Source of the DNA: Anoxybacterium sp963668245
Lineage (GTDB): Bacteria; Bacillota; Clostridia; Peptostreptococcales; Anaerovoracaceae
DNA length: 64,000 nucleotides
Assembly (NCBI GenBank): GCA_963668245.2
Contig: CAXXKB010000006.1
Coordinates: 62,001 to 126,000, forward strand
Reading direction: 5' to 3'
This document shows, one piece after another, positions 44,274 to 51,659 of the stretch (position 1 is the first letter of the stretch; the number at the start of each line of letters is the position of its first letter). The position numbers were made by a program, and so were the translations under genes. The notes beneath the pieces were generated by a model. The model saw only the letters and a list, made by a program, of their open reading frames with translations, did no database searches and was not told the DNA's origin.

Positions 44274-45503
44274 ATGGAAAGAAGAGTAGTAATTACAGGA
44301 ATGGGAGCCGTGACTCCTTTAGGAAATAACGTAAAGGATTTTTGGGAAAATATAAAAGCAGGCAAGAATGGAATTTCCACAATCACACATTTTGACCCGG
44401 AAGTGCAAAAAGCTAAAAATGGAGCGCAAGTAAAAGATTTTACGTTCCACGACAAAAAAGAAGCAAGAAGAACGGACTTATATTCTCAGTACGGAGTGAC
44501 AGCTGCACTTGAAGCCATGGAGGATAGTGGATTAAAGAGTGGAGAGAACATTGATTCAGATAGAATCAGTGTCATGGTAGGCTCAGGAATCGGTGGGATA
44601 TCCACATTGGAAGCCGAAGTGCAAAAGGCCATGGAAAAAGGGATTTCTAGAGTATCGCCGTTTCTTGTCACCTCTGTAATTGGAAATATATTGGCAGGGA
44701 ATATTGCCATTGCATGCCAAGCAACTGGAAGCTGTCTTGGTGTTGTTACTGCTTGTGCAACCGGTACACATGCGATTGGAGAAAGTTACCGAAGCATCAA
44801 ACATGGCTATTCGGATGCAGCAATTGCTGGTGCGTCAGAAGCTCCGTTTGCTCCAGTTTGCTTTTCGGGCTTCGCAAATATGACGGCTTTATCTACAAGA
44901 GAAAACCCTGATAGGTGTTCAACTCCTTTCGACAAAGAAAGAGACGGATTTGTAATGGGTGAAGGAGCAGGAATTGTAATTTTGGAAGAATACGAGCATG
45001 CAGTTGCTCGTGGTGCAAGGATTTACGCTGAGGTGGTTGGCTATGGTACCACTTGCGATGCGTATCATGTGACGATGCCTTCCCCAGAAGGAACTGGCGC
45101 AGCAAAAGCGATGGAAATGGCCATTCAAGACGCAGGAATTGTTCCAGAAGACATCTCCTATATCAATGCTCATGGTACCGGCACGCCGTATAATGATTTA
45201 TTTGAAACAAGAGCAATCAAAAAAGTGTTTGGAGAAGCGGCATATCAAGTTCCAGTAAGCTCTACAAAAAGCATGACAGGACACTTGCTAGGTGCAGCAG
45301 GAAGCATAGAAGCTATTGTTTGTGTCAATGCAATTCTGGATAGTATAATTCCTCCAACAATTCATCTGGAAGTACCCGATGAAGAATTGGATTTAGATTA
45401 TGTTCCCGGTGTTGCAAGAAAGCAGGAACTGACCTATACCATGTCTAATTCGTTGGGATTTGGTGGTCACAATGGGTGCCTGATACTGAAGAGGTATGAA
45501 TAG
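44274..45503 (+). CDS. fabF: 3-oxoacyl-ACP synthase II
   Basis: Elongating condensing enzyme. Catalytic Cys in VVTACATGTHAIGE (TACATG), His residues in NAHGTGTPYND and STKSMTGHLLGAAGS, and the C-terminal NSLGFGGHNGCLIL. About 409 residues. ATG 44274 is preferred because AAAAGAGG lies eight bases upstream and only two before the ATG at 44268. The stop overlaps the fabZ start by one base. Confidence 0.95.
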   Translation: MERRVVITGMGAVTPLGNNVKDFWENIKAGKNGISTITHFDPEVQKAKNGAQVKDFTFHDKKEARRTDLYSQYGVTAALEAMEDSGLKSGENIDSDRISVMVGSGIGGISTLEAEVQKAMEKGISRVSPFLVTSVIGNILAGNIAIACQATGSCLGVVTACATGTHAIGESYRSIKHGYSDAAIAGASEAPFAPVCFSGFANMTALSTRENPDRCSTPFDKERDGFVMGEGAGIVILEEYEHAVARGARIYAEVVGYGTTCDAYHVTMPSPEGTGAAKAMEMAIQDAGIVPEDISYINAHGTGTPYNDLFETRAIKKVFGEAAYQVPVSSTKSMTGHLLGAAGSIEAIVCVNAILDSIIPPTIHLEVPDEELDLDYVPGVARKQELTYTMSNSLGFGGHNGCLILKRYE

Positions 45504-45931
45504 TGAGATTAGATAAAGATCAGATTAAAGAAATCATTCCACACAGAGATCCGTTTTTACTCATTGATGAAATCATTGAGTTTGAGGCAGGAAAACGTGT
45601 GGTGGCAATGAAATATGTCAGTGAAAAAGAGTATTACTTTGAGGGACATTTTCCTCAGGAAAAAGTAATGCCGGGAGTGCTGATTGTAGAAGCATTGGCG
45701 CAAGCTGGTGCTGTTGCCATCCTTTCCATGGATGTGCATAAAGGAAAAATCGCCTACTTTGGAGGAATCAAAGAAGCGAAATTCAGACAAAAGATTGTTC
45801 CCGGGGATATATTACGCCTGGAAGTTGATCTGGAGCGGATGAGAAGTAAGGCAGGCTATGGAAAAGCTGCTGCTTATGTAGGAGATAAACTCGCTTGTGC
45901 ATGTGAGATTATGTTCGCCATCGGATCATAG
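45503..45931 (+). CDS. fabZ: 3-hydroxyacyl-ACP dehydratase
   Basis: Hot-dog fold dehydratase of 142 residues: IIPHRDPFLLIDEIIEF, the catalytic His in YFEGHFPQEKVMPGVLIVEA (H and E) and GGIKEAKFRQKIVPGD. GTG start overlapping the fabF stop by one base (TAGTG), with GAGG about eight bases upstream. Confidence 0.93.
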   Translation: MRLDKDQIKEIIPHRDPFLLIDEIIEFEAGKRVVAMKYVSEKEYYFEGHFPQEKVMPGVLIVEALAQAGAVAILSMDVHKGKIAYFGGIKEAKFRQKIVPGDILRLEVDLERMRSKAGYGKAAAYVGDKLACACEIMFAIGS

Positions 45932-45941
45932 GAGATGAGGC

Positions 45942-47456
45942 ATGGATATCACAAAAAAACTGAACGATATATTAGTAAGCCTATTTAACAATGTTTTGAA
46001 AATGGAAGAGGATGCAATTAAAAACTCATCCAGACACAATTTGTCGATTACAGAAATCCATACATTGACAGCCATCGGTGAGGGAAAAGCGAAGACGATG
46101 ACTCAGGTGGCAGCAGCATTGAAAATTAGTGTGAGCACACTGACAACTGCAATCAACAAATTGGTAGACAAAAAATATGTTAATCGTTTTCGCGTGCCGG
46201 AAGACCGCAGAATTGTCAAAATTGAATTAACCGAAGAGGGTACTGCTGCAGTAAAAGAACATGAAGAATTTCATCTGAAGATGATTTATGATGCGGTGGC
46301 AGACTTAAATGAAGGAGAAAAAAATATACTCCTCCAATCCTTAGACAATATTCACGAGTTTTTCCGCAAACAAAAGATTAAAGCAATCAAAGGAGATGGT
46401 CCATTGAAACTTCAACCCCTTGCCTTAGGTGATGTAACAATTCCGGTTCCTATTTTTCAGGGTGGTATGGGAATTGGCGTATCTTTGTCCAAATTGGCGG
46501 CGGCTGTTGCCAGATGCGGTGGTGTCGGTGTTATCTCTGCAGCACAAATTGGATTTATGGAACAAGATTTTTATACAAACCCCAAGGAAGCAAACATTCG
46601 GGCATTAAAAAGATGCATTATAGAAGCAAAAGAATCCATTCAGGATGTTTTAAACAAAGGACTCATTGCGGTAAATATTATGTGTGCCAGCAGGCATTAT
46701 GATGAGTATGTAGAAGCAGCTGTGGAGGCTGGTGTTGATATGATTATATCTGGTGCGGGTCTTCCTACTTCATTGCCTGGTGCTGTCAATAGCAGCAAAG
46801 TAAAGCTAGTTCCTATTGTATCCTCTGCCCGTGCAACGGCACTGATCATTAGAAGCTGGACAAAAAAATACAATCGTGTTCCTGATGCAGTGCTCTTTGA
46901 AGGACCTGAAGCAGGAGGTCACCTTGGTTTCAAGGAAGAACAGCTAGAAGATGCCCAGAATCATTTTTACGATACGGTGATGGAAATCAAAGAAGAACTA
47001 GATGATTTACCAGACTGCCCGCTTATCGTTGCTGGAGGAATCTATACAAAGGACGACATTCAAAAAGTTCTTTCTTATGGCGCGGATGGTGTACAGCTGG
47101 GTACTCGCTTTGTTACTACGGAAGAATGTGATGTTCATCCTAGATTTAAAGAAGCATACATTAATGCAACAGAAGAAGATATGGTTGTCCTAAAAAGTCC
47201 TGTTGGTATGCCAGGAAGAGCCATACGGACCCCGTTTATCAAACGAGTAGAAGGGGGACGAATTCCGCCAGAAAAATGTAACCGTTGCTTGACTCCTTGT
47301 AAAGCAGAAGAAGCACCATATTGCATTACTCAGGCTTTGATTAATGCAGCAAAAGGTGACATTGAAAACGGACTTGTTTTTTCTGGAAGCAACGCATATC
47401 GTGCCACCAAAATTGAAACTGTTGCTGATATTTTCAAAGAACTCACAGAAGATTAA
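45942..47456 (+). CDS. FabT-like MarR repressor fused to a FabK/nitronate monooxygenase-like enzyme
   Basis: 504 residues in one frame. Residues 1-145 are a MarR-family winged helix (THTLTAIGEGKAKTMTQVAA-like core, ISVSTLTTAINKLVDKKYVN, RVPEDRRIVKIELTEEG) of the FabT type. From 156 to 504 there is an FMN TIM barrel: IPVPIFQGGMGIGVSLSKLA, GGVGVISAAQIG, MIISGAGLPTSLP, PEAGGHLGF, PLIVAGGIYTKDDIQ, GADGVQLGTRF, then CNRCLTPCKAEEAPYC, a Cys-rich segment typical of the nitronate monooxygenase group. A strong internal ribosome site, AAAGGAG (46389-46395), and TTG at 46404 lie exactly between the domains, so the enzyme part could also be made alone. It is the last gene of the operon and the obvious partner for the operator at 40415. 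Confidence 0.85.
   Translation: MDITKKLNDILVSLFNNVLKMEEDAIKNSSRHNLSITEIHTLTAIGEGKAKTMTQVAAALKISVSTLTTAINKLVDKKYVNRFRVPEDRRIVKIELTEEGTAAVKEHEEFHLKMIYDAVADLNEGEKNILLQSLDNIHEFFRKQKIKAIKGDGPLKLQPLALGDVTIPVPIFQGGMGIGVSLSKLAAAVARCGGVGVISAAQIGFMEQDFYTNPKEANIRALKRCIIEAKESIQDVLNKGLIAVNIMCASRHYDEYVEAAVEAGVDMIISGAGLPTSLPGAVNSSKVKLVPIVSSARATALIIRSWTKKYNRVPDAVLFEGPEAGGHLGFKEEQLEDAQNHFYDTVMEIKEELDDLPDCPLIVAGGIYTKDDIQKVLSYGADGVQLGTRFVTTEECDVHPRFKEAYINATEEDMVVLKSPVGMPGRAIRTPFIKRVEGGRIPPEKCNRCLTPCKAEEAPYCITQALINAAKGDIENGLVFSGSNAYRATKIETVADIFKELTED
46389..46406 (+). promoter_or_regulatory. Internal ribosome site and TTG start between the fused domains
   Basis: AAAGGAG, eight bases, then TTG (46404-46406), in frame at codon 155. 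This genome region uses TTG starts elsewhere (fabH, UPF0182, putP). It would give a separate enzyme of about 350 residues. Confidence 0.5.
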
Positions 47457-47488
47457 TCTTTAAAATATCATTAACACAAGATGAATAA

Positions 47489-47534
47489 AAAATGGGCTAC
47501 GCACTAGTTTCTAATTAGTACGATAGCCCATTTT
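47489..47534. terminator. Bidirectional terminator after the fab operon
   Basis: AAAATGGGCTA and TAGCCCATTTT pair perfectly with an inner ACTA/TAGT extension. A-rich before and T-rich after, it serves both the fab operon and the convergent cyclo-ligase gene. Confidence 0.8.
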
Positions 47535-47573
47535 CGATTGAATGGATACCCTCAAGCCGTCTTCGGTGTCGGA

Positions 47574-48161
47574 TCATTCAATTTGAAGCGAAACATTCGT
47601 GTGGATCGTAAGGATTTTATCCATTTTAATATCTGTAGGATAGACAGGGATGCATTGAAGCACCTGAAAGTCATAAGCCAATCCTAACTTAAAGGCATTG
47701 GGATTGAGTCGAACCAAAAATTGATCATAACAACCTTTGCCGTAACCGATACGATTTTCATACTGGTCAAATACCGTTCCTGGAACAATCACCAAATCAA
47801 TTGCAGACAAATCTGCTTCTTGGCACAGTTCTGGGTTTGGTTCTGCAATGCCCATTTTGGAGATGGTAAGATAAGTAATTATCAAACCTTCGGGGGGGAT
47901 AATGCAAGGGCGGATTTGAAATGATTGATCCATAGTGGGTAAAACAAGAGTCTTGCCAGTGGCTCGAATTTTATCAATGATGGGACCTGTTGGAACTTCA
48001 TTTCGAAAGTCCATGTAAACCATAATCGTTTGAGCCTTTTGATATTCCTCCATCTGAATAAGTCGGTCTGCTGCTGATTTTCCAGCTCGCAGCACGGATT
48101 CTATTGGAAGAGAGTCTCTTTTTTCTAAAATACGTTTGCGTATGGTACTTTTATCTGCCAT
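47574..48161 (-). CDS. 5-formyltetrahydrofolate cyclo-ligase
   Basis: Converts 5-formyl-THF with ATP to 5,10-methenyl-THF. The 195-residue protein has the N-terminal RKRILEKRDSLP, the substrate segment FRNEVPTGPIIDKI, the P-loop-like VPGTVFDQYENRIGYGKGCY (GYGKGGYD family hallmark) and a C-terminal LGLAYDFQVLQCIPVYPTD. It begins MADKSTIRK at 48161. It stands alone on the minus strand. Confidence 0.93.
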   Translation of the reverse strand: MADKSTIRKRILEKRDSLPIESVLRAGKSAADRLIQMEEYQKAQTIMVYMDFRNEVPTGPIIDKIRATGKTLVLPTMDQSFQIRPCIIPPEGLIITYLTISKMGIAEPNPELCQEADLSAIDLVIVPGTVFDQYENRIGYGKGCYDQFLVRLNPNAFKLGLAYDFQVLQCIPVYPTDIKMDKILTIHTNVSLQIE

Positions 48162-48342
48162 CGCTTGGAGTCACCGTCCTTTATTGGATTAATTAAGCAT
48201 ATATTAGCATATTTTTTTAATTTTCGCACGATAAATCATTTACTTTTACAAAATAAGTGTGAAAACCAATATGAAATCAGTGGAAAGGAATTCTATCAAT
48301 CGAAAAAGCAGATTTGTACGGAAAGAGAGCATATAAGTTCGG

Positions 48343-48597
48343 TTTTCTCCAAGCCTTTCAGTTGACAGAAAATTGTGTCACTGATAAACTACAAGTAAAT
48401 GTAGAGAAAATTTAAAATTTTTCTCCAAGCCTTGATTCTTATGGAAAAACACAATTGGTTTCGAACCATAAGACATATGGAAATGCAATCACTTTCCATG
48501 CTGGAATGGGAGAAGGCGAAGAATTAGAGCAGCGTTTGCCTATTCTTTTTTTGGTGGGGTGAGTTTTTGTTTTCACGATGAAGGCGAACTATTGGAA
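48343..48597 (+). other. Leader or decayed open frame before the hydroxylase gene
   Basis: The 468 bases 48162-48629 have no intact gene. A possible promoter, TTGACA (48362-48367), a 17-bp spacer and TAAACT (48385-48390), would give a leader of about 230 bases. A 15-bp direct repeat TTTTCTCCAAGCCTT occurs twice (near 48343 and 48418), and CTTATGG/CCATAAG could form a hairpin near 48437-48472. One frame reads SYGKTQLVSNHKTYGNAITF then HAGMGEGEELEQRLP, and after adding one T to the T7 run near 48545 continues FFGGVSFCFHDEGELLEAK to a stop at about 48597. So this is either a frameshifted gene end of unknown type or a structured RNA leader. Confidence 0.35.
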
Positions 48598-48629
48598 GCG
48601 AAATGAGGCAATTTTATCAGGAGGTTCTC

Positions 48630-51476
48630 ATGAAACAACTAAGAAAAATGACACTGAACATCAATGGTGCAGATAGAATGTTTATCTGCGATCCGGAAGA
48701 AGACACCCTGTCAACGGTGGTCAGAAGACTGGGCCTGACCGGAACAAAAGTAGGGTGTGGAACAGGAGTGTGTGGCTCTTGCTCTGTGATCCTAAACGGA
48801 AAAGTAATTCGTTCTTGTACCAAGAAAATTAAAACCATCGAAGAATACAGCACCATTACTACAATAGAAGGAATCGGTGCACCAACTAGATTACACCCAT
48901 TGCAGGTAGCATTTATGAATAAAGGAGCAGTCCAGTGCGGATTCTGTTCCCCGGGCTTTATCGTATCGGCATATGGTCTTTTAACAGAAAACCCGGATCC
49001 AACGAGAGAAGAAGTGAGAGATTGGTTCCAAAAACATAGAAATATTTGCCGCTGCACAGGTTACAAACAGATTGTAGATGCAGTTATGGCAGCAGCAAAG
49101 GTGATGAGAGGCGAATGTGATATCGAAGATATCAAAGTGAAGCTTCCAGAAAACAAGGAGTACTATGGACTGCCACTAGTCAGACCAGCATCTTTAGCAA
49201 AAGTATGCGGCGTCTGTGATTATGGTGATGACATCGAACTAAAAATGCCGGGCAGCACCCTACATGTGGTGATGGTACAGCCAAGAGTAGCCCACCATGC
49301 CAAAATCATAAAGATCAATACAGAAGAAGCGGAAAAAATGGAAGGGGTCTACAAAGTCATCACCCATAAAGATGTAGTAGGGTCCAACCGACTAAACTTC
49401 TTCCAGTGTTCTGAACGAAGCATCGCAACGGAACAGACCCATATCCTACTAGCAGAAGAAAAGATATTTAACTATGGAGACATCATCGCCCTTGTCGCAG
49501 CAGATACAAAAGAACATGCAAGAGCAGCAGCAGCAAAAGTAACCATGGAGTTTGAGCAGTTGCCAGAATACCTAAGCTATCTAGAAGCAGCAATGCCGGA
49601 TGCCATTAGAATTCATGATGACCATCCAAATGTATGGAGCGAACAGCCTACCATCAAAGGCGCAGGGCACGACACCCCAGCACTTTTTGAAGATGCGCCG
49701 AATGTAGTAGAGGGAAGCTTCTATTCTACAAGAGAACCACATATGTCCATCGAAGGAGACACAGTACAAGCATATTGGGGAGATGACGGACTGCTTACCG
49801 TACACTGCAAAGCCATGGGAATTTACATGAACATTGGAGATATAGCAGAAGCAACAGGACTGCCAGTAGAAAAAGTACGAGTTGTACAAAACCCAACAGG
49901 AGGAACCTTCGGATGGGGGACCGCAGCAGCAACCTATTCCCTAGCAGCCATCGCATGCCTTGCGTGTGACGATATGCCTGTAGCCCTTTCCATGACCTAT
50001 GCAGAGTTTATGGCATTCTCCGGAAAGAGAGCGCCAGCCTATACAAACGGCAGACTCGCATGCGACAACCAAGGGAAAATCATCGCAGCAGAATGGGATT
50101 GCGGAGTAGATCACGGAGCATACAACGAACTAGGAGATGACCTGATCACAAGACCAGCAAGATTCATGTTCTTCCCATATAGCGTACCAAACGTCATGGG
50201 ACTAGCAAGAGTTGCATGCACCAACCATTCCTATGGAACAGCATATCGAGGGTACGGCTCACCACAAGCATACACAGCATCAGAAGCACTCATGGATATG
50301 ATGGCAGAAAAACTGAATATGGATCCATTCGAATTCCGATACAAAAATATCGCAAGAGAAGGAGACCTGAACATCAACAGCTATCCATACGTAGATTACG
50401 TCATGGAAAAAATCATGGACACCATGAAACCAGTGTATGATAAAGCCGTAGCAAGAGCAAAAGCAGAAGATACACCGGAAAAGAGAAGAGGCGTAGGACT
50501 GGCATGGGGTGGATACAACGTAACAGAAGGACCAGCGGACCAGTGCACCATCGCGTTAGAACTGAGAGAAGACGGAAAGTTTGTAAAATATGATACATGG
50601 CAAGACCAAGGACAAGGGGGAGACGTAGGATCGCTCCAGTGTACCCTGGAAGCATTAAAGCCACTAGGCGTTAGCGTAGATGACATCGTACTGATCCAAA
50701 ACGACAGCAAATACTGTCCAGACTCAGGACTGTCCGCATCCTCAAGACAGCATTATATGAACAGCAAGACCTCTAAGATGGCAGCAGACCAGCTGATTGC
50801 AGCCATGACAAAGGAAGATGGAAGCTTGAGAACTCACGCAGAAATGGTAGCAGAAGGCATTCCGACAAAATATGAAGTACAGTACCTAAATCCAAGCGAT
50901 CCAGACCTTTGCGGACTCGATCCAAACACAGGGGTAGGAAATCCAACCCCAGACTATACCTACGGATTATTCCTGGCAGAAGTAGAAGTGGATGCAAAGA
51001 CAGGAAAAGCAACGGTCATCGGATACACTTGTGTGGATGATGTAGGCGTCATCGGAAACATCGATTCCGTAAATGGACAAGCCTACGGCGGATTATCCCA
51101 CTGTATTGGATTTGCCTTGACAGAAAACTACGACGATGTGAAAAAGCATAACAATCCACTGGGAGCGGGAATCCCAGCCATCAAAGATATACCAGATGAC
51201 TTTAACCTGATTCATATCGAAACACCAAGAAAGAAGAATCCGTTTGGATCATCAGGAGCATCAGAAGCGTTCCAGTCAGCAGGGCATGTAGCAGTAATCA
51301 ACGCCATCAACAATGCGTGCGGCGTCAGAGTATATGAACTGCCAGCAACCCCAGACAAAATCAAAGCAGGCATGGAAAAGCTAGCCAATGGAGAGAACGT
51401 AGAACCACCTAAGAAGTACTTCCTTGGCTCTGATTTCTACGAGCAGATGGAATCCATCAAGAACAATCCAATCTAG
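48630..51476 (+). CDS. Molybdenum hydroxylase (aldehyde oxidoreductase/xanthine dehydrogenase-like)
   Basis: 948 residues in one chain, ordered as in Desulfovibrio Mop. A plant-type 2Fe-2S domain (C43, C48, C51, C63 in GCGTGVCGSC... RSC), a helical second 2Fe-2S domain (C103, C106, C140, C142; QCGFCSPGF, ICRCTGY), and the molybdopterin-binding large domain: GGTFGWGTAAATYS, YRGYGSPQAYTASEALMD, QDQGQGGDVGSLQ, SSGASEAFQSAGHVAVINAI with the catalytic Glu. The FAD subunit of xanthine dehydrogenase is missing. Substrate unknown (purine, aldehyde or N-heterocycle). ATG 48630 follows CAGGAGG. Codons for Pro, Ala, Gly and Ile are strongly restricted, as in a highly expressed or acquired gene. XdhC and NTP-transferase genes downstream fit its maturation. 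Confidence 0.85.
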   Translation: MKQLRKMTLNINGADRMFICDPEEDTLSTVVRRLGLTGTKVGCGTGVCGSCSVILNGKVIRSCTKKIKTIEEYSTITTIEGIGAPTRLHPLQVAFMNKGAVQCGFCSPGFIVSAYGLLTENPDPTREEVRDWFQKHRNICRCTGYKQIVDAVMAAAKVMRGECDIEDIKVKLPENKEYYGLPLVRPASLAKVCGVCDYGDDIELKMPGSTLHVVMVQPRVAHHAKIIKINTEEAEKMEGVYKVITHKDVVGSNRLNFFQCSERSIATEQTHILLAEEKIFNYGDIIALVAADTKEHARAAAAKVTMEFEQLPEYLSYLEAAMPDAIRIHDDHPNVWSEQPTIKGAGHDTPALFEDAPNVVEGSFYSTREPHMSIEGDTVQAYWGDDGLLTVHCKAMGIYMNIGDIAEATGLPVEKVRVVQNPTGGTFGWGTAAATYSLAAIACLACDDMPVALSMTYAEFMAFSGKRAPAYTNGRLACDNQGKIIAAEWDCGVDHGAYNELGDDLITRPARFMFFPYSVPNVMGLARVACTNHSYGTAYRGYGSPQAYTASEALMDMMAEKLNMDPFEFRYKNIAREGDLNINSYPYVDYVMEKIMDTMKPVYDKAVARAKAEDTPEKRRGVGLAWGGYNVTEGPADQCTIALELREDGKFVKYDTWQDQGQGGDVGSLQCTLEALKPLGVSVDDIVLIQNDSKYCPDSGLSASSRQHYMNSKTSKMAADQLIAAMTKEDGSLRTHAEMVAEGIPTKYEVQYLNPSDPDLCGLDPNTGVGNPTPDYTYGLFLAEVEVDAKTGKATVIGYTCVDDVGVIGNIDSVNGQAYGGLSHCIGFALTENYDDVKKHNNPLGAGIPAIKDIPDDFNLIHIETPRKKNPFGSSGASEAFQSAGHVAVINAINNACGVRVYELPATPDKIKAGMEKLANGENVEPPKKYFLGSDFYEQMESIKNNPI

Positions 51477-51504
51477 TGAAATTTTGAATAATATGATACA
51501 ATAT

Positions 51505-51536
51505 AGTCGGTCTGTGATACCTATCGCAGACCGACT
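51505..51536. other. 32-base near-perfect palindrome between hydroxylase and oxidoreductase genes
   Basis: Arms AGTCGGTCTG and CAGACCGACT with an inner GATA/TATC extension joined by a T-G pair give a stem of about 14 bp and a tiny loop. No T-run follows, so it looks like a processing or mRNA-stability element, or a protein site, rather than a terminator. A TGTCATGACA palindrome lies at 51623-51632, before the next gene. Confidence 0.55.
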
Positions 51537-51659
51537 TGTACGATATGGTGTTTTGAATGGCCCATATATTCACATCATGCGTTTTGAATATGTAGGAATA
51601 TCCCTACTTTTTTACATGTTATTGTCATGACAGTAGTAAGAATAGATCATAGGTGAACT

